Source of the DNA: Saccharospirillum alexandrii_A
Lineage (GTDB): Bacteria > Pseudomonadota > Gammaproteobacteria > Pseudomonadales > Natronospirillaceae
Length of the DNA: 64,000 bases
NCBI RefSeq assembly: GCF_043641555.1
Contig: NZ_JBHZRJ010000006.1
Location: forward strand, 62,001-126,000
Direction: 5' to 3'
Every line of letters begins with the position of its first letter. The stretch's first letter is position 1. The position numbers and the translations under genes were made by a program. Shown piece after piece: positions 17,524 through 25,277 of the stretch. Below the pieces are notes generated by a model that had not been told where the DNA came from, made no database searches, and was given only the letters and a program-made list of their open reading frames with translations.

Positions 17524-17545
17524 GGTCAGCCCGCCAGGGCTGACC
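17524..17545. terminator. Hairpin between converging operons
   Basis: GGTCAGCCC (17524-17532) and GGGCTGACC (17537-17545) form a perfect nine-pair stem with loop GCCA. It sits directly between the hydrolase stop (17520, plus) and the ChrA stop (17526, minus) and overlaps the last ChrA codons. There is no long T tract, so termination strength is uncertain. Confidence 0.6.
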
Positions 17546-18068
17546 CGGCAAACCAGACAACAGCCCCAACCACCCCACTGCCGAGAACAATGAGCACGGG
17601 GTCGGGCCGGCGCCACACGACCAGAAAGGTGACCAGCGCAATGCCGGTCAGTTCAATCCAGGAAAGATCAAGTGGTTGCGCCAGGCCAATGGCCGCCGTC
17701 GACATCATGCCCGCAATCACCATAGACGCCGAAATGCTGACGTGATTGATGATTCGTTGAAAACGCTGGTACCAGTGAGATGCCAGAGAAGCACCCAAAG
17801 ACGTTGGGATCACAATGCCGATCATAGCCGCGATCGCACCGGGAATGCCGGCCATGTAATACCCAATCGCCGTCACAAAGCTGACTTTGGGCCCCGGAGT
17901 GAAATGACCCAGTGCAAAAGCCCAGGCAAACAAAGCAGGGTCGAGCAAGCCATTGCTGACCCACTGCCCCTGAATCATCGCGACCTGACCATTGCCTCCG
18001 CCAATCGAAAAAAGCGTGCTGAGCATGACCAGCCCCAACACGCCCAAAAAGCCAACGCCGTTATCCAT
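17526..18068 (-). CDS. Chromate transporter family half, C-terminal partner
   Basis: A 180-residue membrane protein of the CHR family. Visible motifs are FSIGGGNGQVAMIQ, FALGHFTPGPKVSFVTAIGYY (the second FxPGP loop) and about five hydrophobic segments. Single-domain CHR proteins work in pairs. The partner is encoded immediately upstream (18061-18693), with an eight-base overlap ATGGATAA. CHR proteins export chromate or move related oxyanions. Their place downstream of Rieske reductase genes makes a pathway-specific anion a possibility, but this is inference. The start at 18068 is fixed by the overlap. Confidence 0.85.
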   Translation of the reverse strand: MDNGVGFLGVLGLVMLSTLFSIGGGNGQVAMIQGQWVSNGLLDPALFAWAFALGHFTPGPKVSFVTAIGYYMAGIPGAIAAMIGIVIPTSLGASLASHWYQRFQRIINHVSISASMVIAGMMSTAAIGLAQPLDLSWIELTGIALVTFLVVWRRPDPVLIVLGSGVVGAVVWFAGSALAG

Positions 18069-18693
18069 GTTCGTCTGACTCCTGCTCGGGCCGAATAACG
18101 ATGGCGCCCGACACAAGTCCCAGCAGCGCCATCACCAGTAACGGTACGCCAAACACCAGCGTCATCAGAGGGATCATGACGGCGATGAAAATACCGGCGA
18201 ACAATCGCCACCCTTTCAACCGAGAGCTGTGTGCCATATTTGCGGCATTGCCCAGCAACAAACCAACTATACCCAGCGTAATGCTGTGCTGCACGGCAGC
18301 GAGTAACGTCCCTTCCGCACCCTGGCGCAGTAGCATGGCACCGGCCAATACCAGCAATGAACCCGGAATCATGAGGCATACCAGCGAGACGACACTGCCG
18401 GTAAAACCGCGTAGCCGATAGCCAACCATACCACCAAAGGCGAGGAATTTTGGTGCCGGAATCAGGGCGGCCGTGATCATCATGGCACGCTGAGTCTCTG
18501 CACTGATCCAGCCACGCTTGTGCACCAGATCGGCCTCGATACGACTGAAGGCGGCCCACATGCCGCCAAAGGTCAGAGCACCCATTTTCAGGAAGACCAG
18601 CGCCAGTGATAACAAAGGTACGGGTGTGGCCGGTACCGGGCCTGAAGCCACAGCCTCTTGAACACTCTTATTCCCGGGCTCAGTAGAACTCAT
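18061..18693 (-). CDS. Chromate transporter family half, N-terminal partner
   Basis: A 210-residue CHR-family membrane protein. It contains LVFLKMGALTFGGMWAAF (first conserved GG helix), AMMITAALIPAPKFLAFGGMVGY and further hydrophobic segments. Together with the 180-residue product of the next gene it would make the two-domain antiporter that is one polypeptide in classical ChrA. Its start overlaps the end of the ferredoxin reductase gene by 14 bases, so ferredoxin, reductase and both CHR halves form one transcript. The ATG at 18693 is preferred to an adjacent TTG. Confidence 0.85.
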   Translation of the reverse strand: MSSTEPGNKSVQEAVASGPVPATPVPLLSLALVFLKMGALTFGGMWAAFSRIEADLVHKRGWISAETQRAMMITAALIPAPKFLAFGGMVGYRLRGFTGSVVSLVCLMIPGSLLVLAGAMLLRQGAEGTLLAAVQHSITLGIVGLLLGNAANMAHSSRLKGWRLFAGIFIAVMIPLMTLVFGVPLLVMALLGLVSGAIVIRPEQESDEHG

Positions 18694-19690
18694 CAAAATG
18701 AACCTGGTCGAACGGCACTTTCAGGTCAAACAGCATTTTTTGCACAGCCTGGGCCATCAGGGGCGGACCGGCAAAATAGATTTCCTTGTCGCGCAATTCT
18801 TCTCCAAATAATTGCAAGGCAACATCGTGTACAAAACCACGCAGCCCTGCCCATTCGTCAGCGGGAACATCCTCTGAAATGGCGGGATGGTAATGCAAAG
18901 TCGCCCCAAAACCCGGCAGTTCACTGAGCAGGTCTTCACCACACATATCATCGGGACGGCGCCCTCCGAAAACAAAATCGAGCCGTTTCTGCGTTAACTG
19001 CGGATGTTCTGCTGCCGCCCGGGCAATCGCGATCATGGGCGATAATCCGGAACCGCCCGCCAGGCAAAGAATGTCGCGATCGGAGTCCTCGCGCAGGTAG
19101 GCGGTACCAAAGGGCCCGTCAAAGGTGAGCGTATCGCCCGGTTGCAGGTGGTCGAACAGCTGTTCGGTCATGGCACCACCGGGTACCCGCTTGATCTGAA
19201 AATTCCACTGCGTGTCACCACCCGAGACATTACACATGGAATAAGCCCGCGGGCTGTCTATGGCCGGGGTACCGAGCAACGCGTACTGGCCAGCCAGGAA
19301 CGACAGCGGCGTATCCAGTTCAAGTGCGAACTCGGTCATGTCGTGCGTTAACGCGGTTTTGGCCAATAACCTGGCCGTCGCCGGCACCGGGCGAGTGCCG
19401 GGTTCGTATTGCTCATCGGTACGAAGCTTGATCCGGCAGTCGGTTTTCGGACGAGCCTGACAACCCAGATAACGTTGTCGCTTTTCATCCCGCTCGGTCC
19501 AGGCCCGGGGGCTCGACTGTACATGCTCAACTTCACCTTCCAGCAGCTGGAAACGGCAATTGCCACAGGCACCTACATTGCAGGAGTAGGGAAACCCAAT
19601 GCCACTGCGCAACGCGGCGCGCATAATCGTATCGGTTTCATCACAGTGAAAGGTGACTGGAGTGCTGCCGTCGATCGTGATTTGAGCCAT
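18680..19690 (-). CDS. Oxygenase reductase: [2Fe-2S] ferredoxin-FAD-NAD(P)H
   Basis: A 336-residue reductase in three parts. The N-terminal plant-type [2Fe-2S] domain has C37-x4-C42-x2-C45 and C77. The FAD-binding part has SPRAYSMCNVSG, and the nucleotide part has DILCLAGGSGLSPMIAIARA with FAGPPLMAQAVQ near the end. This domain order is that of BenC- or NdoR-type reductases that feed electrons from NAD(P)H to Rieske oxygenases. It follows the Rieske ferredoxin gene (19753-20070) on the same strand and faces the oxygenase gene, so ferredoxin, reductase and oxygenase form a three-component system. Confidence 0.93.
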   Translation of the reverse strand: MAQITIDGSTPVTFHCDETDTIMRAALRSGIGFPYSCNVGACGNCRFQLLEGEVEHVQSSPRAWTERDEKRQRYLGCQARPKTDCRIKLRTDEQYEPGTRPVPATARLLAKTALTHDMTEFALELDTPLSFLAGQYALLGTPAIDSPRAYSMCNVSGGDTQWNFQIKRVPGGAMTEQLFDHLQPGDTLTFDGPFGTAYLREDSDRDILCLAGGSGLSPMIAIARAAAEHPQLTQKRLDFVFGGRRPDDMCGEDLLSELPGFGATLHYHPAISEDVPADEWAGLRGFVHDVALQLFGEELRDKEIYFAGPPLMAQAVQKMLFDLKVPFDQVHFDEFY

Positions 19691-19752
19691 AGAGAGCGTC
19701 CTGTATCAGTTCTTATTGTTGGAATTCGCACATTGCCAGCCAATTAGCAGGC

Positions 19753-20070
19753 TCACACATCAATCATGATGTCGTTGCCTTCCAGGGTCACTGTATAGGT
19801 TTTCAGCGGCACCATGCAGGGGGCGGCAACCACCTCCCCGGTGCATACATCGAACGCACCGCCATGAAAGTCGCACTCGATAACCGTTCCATCGAGAAAC
19901 CCTTCCGACAGTGAACCCGGACCGTGCGTGCACTGGTTGTCGGTTACAAAATACTTGTCAGCAACGTTAAAGACGGCCAGCTCAAGCTCATCGACCTCGA
20001 CATAATGGCCTTCTCCGGGCATCACATCCTCAGTACTGCACACTCTGACACGATTGGATGTTTCTGACAT
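19753..20070 (-). CDS. Rieske-type ferredoxin
   Basis: A 105-residue Rieske ferredoxin with cluster ligands C47-x-H49 (CTHGPGSLSEGFLDG) and C66-x2-H69 (ECDFHGGAFDV). It is small and soluble with no fused domain, the usual form of the electron carrier between reductase and oxygenase. ATG at 20070 is chosen because GGAGGTAGTT precedes it; the frame extends four codons further without a better signal. The neighbour downstream is the matching reductase, and the oxygenase is divergent across a 179-base promoter region. Confidence 0.93.
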   Translation of the reverse strand: MSETSNRVRVCSTEDVMPGEGHYVEVDELELAVFNVADKYFVTDNQCTHGPGSLSEGFLDGTVIECDFHGGAFDVCTGEVVAAPCMVPLKTYTVTLEGNDIMIDV

Positions 20071-20133
20071 AACTACCTCCACAAGTTGACGGAACCAGTT
20101 TTACCATGTAGATTCAAACATATCAAGAACGTC

Positions 20134-20150
20134 GTTCCGTATATAGGGAC
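20134..20150. promoter_or_regulatory. Candidate IclR operator at the Rieske divergent promoter
   Basis: GTTCCGTATATAGGGAC, an imperfect 17-bp palindrome, sits midway between the divergent ferredoxin and oxygenase genes. Near copies occur at 2137-2153 and, inverted, at 33813-33829. I use it as the reference for the island's putative IclR operator. Confidence 0.5.
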
Positions 20151-20249
20151 AAATACAAAAACAGCCCAAAAGACCCGGTCACCGCCAACTGGCCACCTCA
20201 ACAACGCAATAAAGCGTGGCTACCACTGAGCGGCAGGAGGACAACAACA

Positions 20250-21536
20250 ATGCTCCGCACAGAAGTTAATGAATTGCTTACCCAAACTGGCCCAGGCACC
20301 CCTATGGGCGACCTGTTCCGCCGGTACTGGTTACCCGCCCTGCTGGCTGAGGAATTGCCTGAAGACGATTGCCCGCCAGTACGCGTTAAGCTGCTCTCTG
20401 AGCGTATGATTGCGTTTCGCGACAGCGATGGTCGCTATGGATTGATGGACGAATTCTGTGCGCACCGGGGGGTCTCTCTCTGGTTCGGACGCAATGAAGA
20501 AGGGGGTTTGCGTTGCCCCTATCATGGCTGGAAATATGACGTTGAAGGCAATTGCGTCGATGTACCCTCGGAGCCCGCGGAAAGCGGGTTTTGTGAGAAG
20601 ATCAAGCTGCAGGCCTATCCGCTGATCAAGGTTGGTGACATTTTATGGACCTACATGGGGCCAAAAGACTTGCAGCCGGCACCACCCGAGTATGAGTTTG
20701 CCGTCGTGCCCGCAGAACAAACCTATTCGTCAAAACGATTCCAGGAAAGCAACTGGCTCCAGGCAATGGAAGGCGGCATTGATTCAAGCCATGTCTCGTT
20801 CCTGCACAGTGGCAACTTGAACACAGACCCACTGTTCAAGGGTGCCAAGGGCAACCAGTATAACCTAGCTGACAAAATGCCGTTCTTCGAAGTCGCCAAA
20901 CATAATTCCGGCCTGTGGGTTGGTGCACGCCGCAACGCCGAAGACGAACAGTACTACTGGCGTATCACGCCCTGGATCATGCCGTGTTTCACCATGGTAC
21001 CCCCACGCGGTGACCACCCGGTACATGGCCATTTCTGGATTCCCATTGACGACGAAAATTGCTGGGCCTGGAGTTTCGACTACCATCCCAACCGGGCGTT
21101 GTCGGCTGCAGAACGCGAAGCCATGGAAGCCGGCAAGGGCATTCACTGTGAATATGTACCGGGCACCTACATCCCCAAAGCCAACAAGACCAACGACTAC
21201 TTGATAGACCGTCAGGCCCAAAAAGAAGGCCGTACTTACAGTGGCGTGGAAGGGATTGCCATTCAGGACTCCTCCCTTCAGGAAAGCATGGGGCCGATCA
21301 TCGATCGCACCCGGGAAAATCTGGTGTCCACCGACAACGGCATCATCATGGCGCGACAAATGTTGCGCAAAGCGGCCATCGCCCTGAAGGACAAAGACCA
21401 GCAGCCTCCGGGTGTTCAACCTGAAGATCATAGAGTGCGCTCGGTCTCGGTTGTGCTGCCCAGAGATCAGGCATTCGAAACGGCCTGTGCGGAAGATCTC
21501 AAAGCACGCAAGGGTGTCCCCCATACCTCGGTCTGA
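20250..21536 (+). CDS. Rieske non-heme iron oxygenase, phthalate 4,5-dioxygenase type
   Basis: A 428-residue oxygenase alpha subunit. The Rieske ligands are C70-x-H72 (CAHRG) and C89-x2-H92 (CPYHGW). The mononuclear iron facial triad begins D178-x2-H181-x4-H186 in GIDSSHVSFLHSG, the style of the phthalate dioxygenase group (alpha-only oligomers). No beta subunit gene is nearby, which fits that group. It probably hydroxylates or O-demethylates an aromatic carboxylate. The cognate ferredoxin and reductase are divergent. The start overlaps an AACAACAA element and follows AGGAGG. A terminator follows at 21543. Confidence 0.92.
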   Translation: MLRTEVNELLTQTGPGTPMGDLFRRYWLPALLAEELPEDDCPPVRVKLLSERMIAFRDSDGRYGLMDEFCAHRGVSLWFGRNEEGGLRCPYHGWKYDVEGNCVDVPSEPAESGFCEKIKLQAYPLIKVGDILWTYMGPKDLQPAPPEYEFAVVPAEQTYSSKRFQESNWLQAMEGGIDSSHVSFLHSGNLNTDPLFKGAKGNQYNLADKMPFFEVAKHNSGLWVGARRNAEDEQYYWRITPWIMPCFTMVPPRGDHPVHGHFWIPIDDENCWAWSFDYHPNRALSAAEREAMEAGKGIHCEYVPGTYIPKANKTNDYLIDRQAQKEGRTYSGVEGIAIQDSSLQESMGPIIDRTRENLVSTDNGIIMARQMLRKAAIALKDKDQQPPGVQPEDHRVRSVSVVLPRDQAFETACAEDLKARKGVPHTSV

Positions 21537-21542
21537 GGACAG

Positions 21543-21569
21543 CGGGGCCGGCAAAACCGGCCCCGTTTT
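21543..21569 (+). terminator. Rho-independent terminator after the Rieske oxygenase gene
   Basis: CGGGGCCGG (21543-21551) pairs with CCGGCCCCG (21557-21565) across loop CAAAA and is followed by TTTT. It begins seven bases after the oxygenase stop and separates it from the next operon starting at 21600. Confidence 0.85.
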
Positions 21570-21599
21570 CAAGCACCACCGGATTCAGGAGAAGGCACC

Positions 21600-22073
21600 A
21601 TGATAACCCAGTCCATGCGGGCGACCTCTGCTGCAGAAAGCCGGTTTCGCATCGCGCAGCCCAATTCGAGAACCCGCAAAACGCTCGTATTGGCGCTGGG
21701 TAGACAGGCGCTGACTTCCCTTGCCGAACTGCAGCAACTGAGCTGGAACAACACGGTCATGGGTTTATACACCGCCGGACATCTTGAGTTGTACAGTGGC
21801 CAGGAAGCAAGGCGGGTCCCACTTGATGACGCCCTGGATCAGCTCGACGTGATGGTGTTGCTGATCACCTCAGACAGCGATACAGAGTCGATAGAGAGGA
21901 TCGGTGAAGCCTGTTCAAGGCGTCGCATCATGACGTCCGGTTTTGTACTCGAGCCACCTGATGAAACAGACATTAATCCGGTGCTGGCTTGCACCCGGCG
22001 TGTCACCGTATCGCTGGTCACCGATACCGACACCGATACGCTGATCGAATCACTGCGCGCCGTGCGCGCCTGA
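21600..22073 (+). CDS. Hypothetical protein upstream of class II aldolase gene
   Basis: A 157-residue soluble protein I do not recognise. It has RKTLVLALGRQALTSLAELQQ near the start, an Asp/Ser-rich alternating region DVMVLLITSDSDTESIERIG and CTRRVTVSLVTDTDTDTLIE near the end, which look like beta-strand and acidic-loop elements of an alpha/beta sandwich. It starts with ATG after AGGAGAAGGCACC, has good codon use like its neighbours, and lies 20 bases ahead of the class II aldolase gene, so it belongs to that operon. No function is proposed. Confidence 0.75.
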   Translation: MITQSMRATSAAESRFRIAQPNSRTRKTLVLALGRQALTSLAELQQLSWNNTVMGLYTAGHLELYSGQEARRVPLDDALDQLDVMVLLITSDSDTESIERIGEACSRRRIMTSGFVLEPPDETDINPVLACTRRVTVSLVTDTDTDTLIESLRAVRA

Positions 22074-22093
22074 ACTCAACGACGGAGGCTTCC

Positions 22094-22777
22094 ATGACGT
22101 CAGCCAGTCACACTCCCGAACAGACTTTAATTACCACCGTACATCTGCTTGAACGGTACGGCGTTATTGACTTTAACGGCCACGCCAGTATTCGGCTGAG
22201 TGATGGTCGCATCCTGATCAACAGCGCCGACTCCCTTCGCTGTGCATTGACTCCGGCAGACCTGGTCACCGTGAATGCGGACGGCAGTGTGGATGAAGAC
22301 CAGTTGCGTCCTCCGAATGAACTGGCCCTGCACCTGGCGGTCTATCGTGCGCGCCCCGATGTAAAAGCGGTCGTCCATGGTCACCCGGAATGGTCAACCC
22401 TGTTAACCAGTGCCGGTGAACCCTATAAAGTCGTCTTCCCGCAAGGCGCCGTGCCGGGAAATGTGCCCGTCTTCGACAGCCCCCGCTCAATCAGCAACAC
22501 TGAAACGGCCACCGCCGTGGCTGAATTGCTGGGTAACGGCAAAGCCGCGTTAATGAAAGCCCACGGCTGCGTAACGGTCGCAGAAGACTTATTGGAAGCC
22601 GCCGTGCTGGCCATCTATCTTGAAATGAATGCCGAACGACAAGTCCGTTGTGCACCACTCGGTGGCGCCTATGAATTTTCTGATGCAGAAGTAGAGGGCA
22701 GTCGCAAAGGACTGTCAAAGCGCGCACTCTATGAAAAGTGCTGGGGCTTTTTCAAAGCCAAATACAACCTTCAGTGA
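22094..22777 (+). CDS. Class II aldolase/adducin-fold protein, possible dihydroxyphthalate decarboxylase
   Basis: A 227-residue class II aldolase-fold enzyme. Zinc-site motifs are present: VVHGHPEWSTLL supplies the H-x-H pair and LMKAHGCVTVAEDLLEA the third His. The same fold includes fuculose-phosphate aldolases and 3,4-dihydroxyphthalate 2-decarboxylase (PhtC of Arthrobacter). With a phthalate-type oxygenase next door, a decarboxylase or an aldolase acting on a ring-derived acid are both plausible. ATG at 22094 is preceded by GGAGG with six-base spacing. Confidence 0.82.
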   Translation: MTSASHTPEQTLITTVHLLERYGVIDFNGHASIRLSDGRILINSADSLRCALTPADLVTVNADGSVDEDQLRPPNELALHLAVYRARPDVKAVVHGHPEWSTLLTSAGEPYKVVFPQGAVPGNVPVFDSPRSISNTETATAVAELLGNGKAALMKAHGCVTVAEDLLEAAVLAIYLEMNAERQVRCAPLGGAYEFSDAEVEGSRKGLSKRALYEKCWGFFKAKYNLQ

Positions 22778-22816
22778 TGCAAACAGTGTTACTGATGCCA
22801 TTACAGGAGTCCTGCC

Positions 22817-23251
22817 ATGTGCGGTGATTTTGAACACGACGATCCATTGGACGACCAGCTCTTTGAGCGACTACTGGAAACCACCAGCCAACTGGGCATC
22901 ACCCCCGAGCACAGTCTGGAACAAGGCAACCAACAGCCCATGGATCCGCGCGCCAGGGCAGCCTATATGGACACACTGTTCAATGCGGCTCTGACACGCA
23001 GCCTAACCGATGCTGTCCACATTCCCGCCGGTGAACGCATGGACGGCGTGTTCAGCCAGGCTGTGGTCTTCGCACGACTGGCGGGGTTTCTGGCCGGTCA
23101 GATTCCGGCAGATGCCAACCCCATGAAAGCGATGATGGAGGCCTTGCTCGAAGGTATGAATCAGGCCGAGGCGATGGTTACTGAAATAGAAGCTCATGGT
23201 CACCACCATCACCATGGGCATCACCACCATCACGGGCACCACCACGACTGA
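22817..23251 (+). CDS. Protein with C-terminal poly-His metal-binding tail
   Basis: A 144-residue soluble protein. The first 125 residues are mostly helical and include ERMDGVFSQAVVFARLAGFLAG; the C terminus is a run of His and Gly (three HHHHH-like blocks separated by G) ending in D. Such tails store or hand over nickel, cobalt, zinc or copper. It precedes two genes for a split permease by 15 bases, so a metal-transport cassette is a reasonable reading. No catalytic motif is visible. Start after CAGGAGTCCTGCC. Confidence 0.8.
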   Translation: MCGDFEHDDPLDDQLFERLLETTSQLGITPEHSLEQGNQQPMDPRARAAYMDTLFNAALTRSLTDAVHIPAGERMDGVFSQAVVFARLAGFLAGQIPADANPMKAMMEALLEGMNQAEAMVTEIEAHGHHHHHGHHHHHGHHHD

Positions 23252-23266
23252 CTTGGGAACCGGGCC

Positions 23267-23899
23267 ATGCGCATACTGAACCAGGAGCAGCGGCGATGGT
23301 TTAAAGCTCTGCTAGCGGAAGGCATTGGTGTCAGCTTCTGGGCCTTTGCAGGCATTGCCGGCATTACCGGTGGGTTGGTGTATTATTTTCAGGGGCCTGA
23401 CAGTTTCTATTCCACGGGTTACGACAGCCTCGCCAGTGCCCTCGGCATGATGCCCCGAGTACTGGCCGCGCTGACCATGGCCGGGATGATCTGGGTGCTG
23501 TTACCGCGTGAAGCGCTGTCTCGTTTTGTCGGTCGCAGCACCGGCCTGGTCGGGCTCGTCTTTGCCACCATTGCCGGCGTGATAACCCTGGGCGGGCCTT
23601 CGTCGGCCTTTCCGTTGCTGGCTGTGCTTGCGGCGGCCGGGGCTGACCGGGGCATTCTGATTGCCTTCATCACCAGCTGGGCAACCCTGGGGCTGCAGCG
23701 CACCATCATGTGGGATCTGCCATTGATGGGCCCCGAATTCACGATGGTCCGTATACTTGCGAGCCTGCCCTTGCCCATCATCGCTGGCCTCATCGCACGG
23801 CGTATACCCATCGAGCTGACGCTCAAGACAGACCCCGACAAAGCCAATCGGCTCCCACCGGATGAGGATGACCTGGATCATCTGGAGGAGCGACCATGA
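23267..23899 (+). CDS. Split permease, N-terminal half (YraQ/DUF318-like)
   Basis: A 210-residue membrane protein with about five helices. It contains ITLGGPSSAFPLLAVLAAAGA and AFITSWATLGLQRTIMWDLPLMG, motifs that recall the permease family that includes YraQ and ArsP. A charged C-terminal tail (DEDDLDHLEERP) is cytoplasmic. The next gene overlaps its stop by four bases and encodes a related half with ITAWTIFALHRVVIYEVPLLG, so the two probably form a heterodimer. A divalent-metal or metal-complex substrate is inferred from the His-rich neighbour. Confidence 0.78.
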   Translation: MRILNQEQRRWFKALLAEGIGVSFWAFAGIAGITGGLVYYFQGPDSFYSTGYDSLASALGMMPRVLAALTMAGMIWVLLPREALSRFVGRSTGLVGLVFATIAGVITLGGPSSAFPLLAVLAAAGADRGILIAFITSWATLGLQRTIMWDLPLMGPEFTMVRILASLPLPIIAGLIARRIPIELTLKTDPDKANRLPPDEDDLDHLEERP

Positions 23900-24402
23900 A
23901 CATTGCCTTACTACTGCTCTACATCATACCAGTGGTGCTGATTGTCTATTCGATACAGCGGGCTGACGGAACGCTGCGAACCGGGCTGACTCGCGCGTTT
24001 GAACAATTCATTATTCTGGTGCCACGACTGCTGGTCGCCATGGTCGCCGCTGCTTTTATTGTCAGGCTAATCCCGGAGCAGATCATCAGCAACTATCTGA
24101 GCGACAACTCTCCCTGGATCGCCATTCTGGTAGGCACTCTGACCGGTTTGATCATTCCCGCAGCCCCCGTCGTGGTGTTTTCCATGGCCGCCTCCTTCGC
24201 CAATGCCGGGGCATCAACCGCCGGGCTCGTCGCCTTCATTACCGCCTGGACCATCTTTGCCTTGCATCGTGTTGTGATTTACGAAGTCCCCCTTCTTGGT
24301 GGTTCATTTGTGCGCTTGAGGCTGCTGGTCGCGTTTCCGCTACCTTTGCTCGCCGGTGCACTTGTTGTTATTGCAAGTTCACTTCTCGAACGTCTTATTT
24401 GA
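23896..24402 (+). CDS. Split permease, C-terminal half
   Basis: A 168-residue membrane protein, four or five helices. GLIIPAAPVVVFSMAASFANAG and FITAWTIFALHRVVIYEVPLLGG are homologous in position to TLGGPSSAFPLLAVLAAAGA and ITSWATLGLQRTIMWDLPLMG of the preceding protein, so the pair represents an internal duplication carried on two genes. ATGA overlap with the preceding stop shows translational coupling. Confidence 0.78.
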   Translation: MNIALLLLYIIPVVLIVYSIQRADGTLRTGLTRAFEQFIILVPRLLVAMVAAAFIVRLIPEQIISNYLSDNSPWIAILVGTLTGLIIPAAPVVVFSMAASFANAGASTAGLVAFITAWTIFALHRVVIYEVPLLGGSFVRLRLLVAFPLPLLAGALVVIASSLLERLI

Positions 24403-24415
24403 CAGGAGACCTCTC

Positions 24416-25276
24416 ATGAACGTCAGTTTAATCGGCCTGGGTGATATGGGCCACGACATAGCCCGTCACGTTGTGGCCGGCGGCTTTACCGTCACCGGGT
24501 TTGATGTTGACCCTGAACGCAGAAATGCTGCCGCTGCGTTGGGCGTTGATGTACAGAATACACTGGCCGGTGCCGTCGCCCATGCAAAGGTGCACATTGT
24601 TATGGTGGCTACCGATGAACAGTCTGAGCAGGTGACCCGCGAGATTCTGGAAGAGGGTGTCGCCGGCAGTGTCATCGTCATAACCGCTACCAATGGACCA
24701 AAAACCATGCAAACACTGGCGAAAGCCTGCCGTGAGCGTGGCTTTGGGTTTGTTGATGCTCCCGTATGTTTCGGCCGCGTCGGTGCTAGGGAAGGCACTC
24801 TGGCAAGCCTCTGCGGCGGCAGCGATGCCGATATTGAGACCATCCGTCCGGTACTGGATTGCTACAGCAGGGCCGTGCATCACATCGGCCCGGTCGGTGC
24901 TGGCCAGATAGGTAAAGCCTGTAACAACATGATGCACTGGGCCCATTGCGTCGCCAACTACGAGGTACTGTTACTGGCAAAACGCTACGGAATCAATGCA
25001 CAACGCATGCGTGAAGTCTTACTGGAATGCCCTGCCGAAAATGGCACTTTGCGCCGCTGGGATTCAACCCGTTTTACCTGGCACGAAAAAGACATGGACC
25101 TGGCTCTCGACATGGCCCAGGCCGGTGACATACCGATGCCCCTGTTTGGTCAGGTCGACCAACTCGTCAAGCGACTCGACAAAGAGATGGTGAAAGAGCT
25201 GTTGCACGGGCCGGAAGCCGACTACCTAGGCTGGCACTTAACGGCATTACCACCTGAAAAAGGAGGCTTGAATTAA
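24416..25276 (+). CDS. 3-hydroxyisobutyrate dehydrogenase-family oxidoreductase
   Basis: A 286-residue beta-hydroxyacid dehydrogenase. The Rossmann motif is SLIGLGDMGHDIARHVVAGG; the substrate loop DAPVCFGRVGAREGTLASL stands where DAPVSGG...GTL is typical; the catalytic Lys is in GAGQIGKACNNMMHW (G-x3-K-x3-N). It oxidises a 3-hydroxy acid or reduces a semialdehyde with NAD(P). ATG at 24416 follows AGGAGACCTCTC. It is 13 bases after the permease pair and two bases before the hydrolase gene, so it acts in the same operon; the substrate is unknown. Confidence 0.88.
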   Translation: MNVSLIGLGDMGHDIARHVVAGGFTVTGFDVDPERRNAAAALGVDVQNTLAGAVAHAKVHIVMVATDEQSEQVTREILEEGVAGSVIVITATNGPKTMQTLAKACRERGFGFVDAPVCFGRVGAREGTLASLCGGSDADIETIRPVLDCYSRAVHHIGPVGAGQIGKACNNMMHWAHCVANYEVLLLAKRYGINAQRMREVLLECPAENGTLRRWDSTRFTWHEKDMDLALDMAQAGDIPMPLFGQVDQLVKRLDKEMVKELLHGPEADYLGWHLTALPPEKGGLN

Positions 25277-25277
25277 C

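Noticed and set aside
23191..23251. CAC/CAT-rich tract considered as a simple nucleotide repeat
   Set aside because: It is in frame and encodes the poly-His tail of a gene with proper start and neighbours, so it is coding and not a separate repeat.
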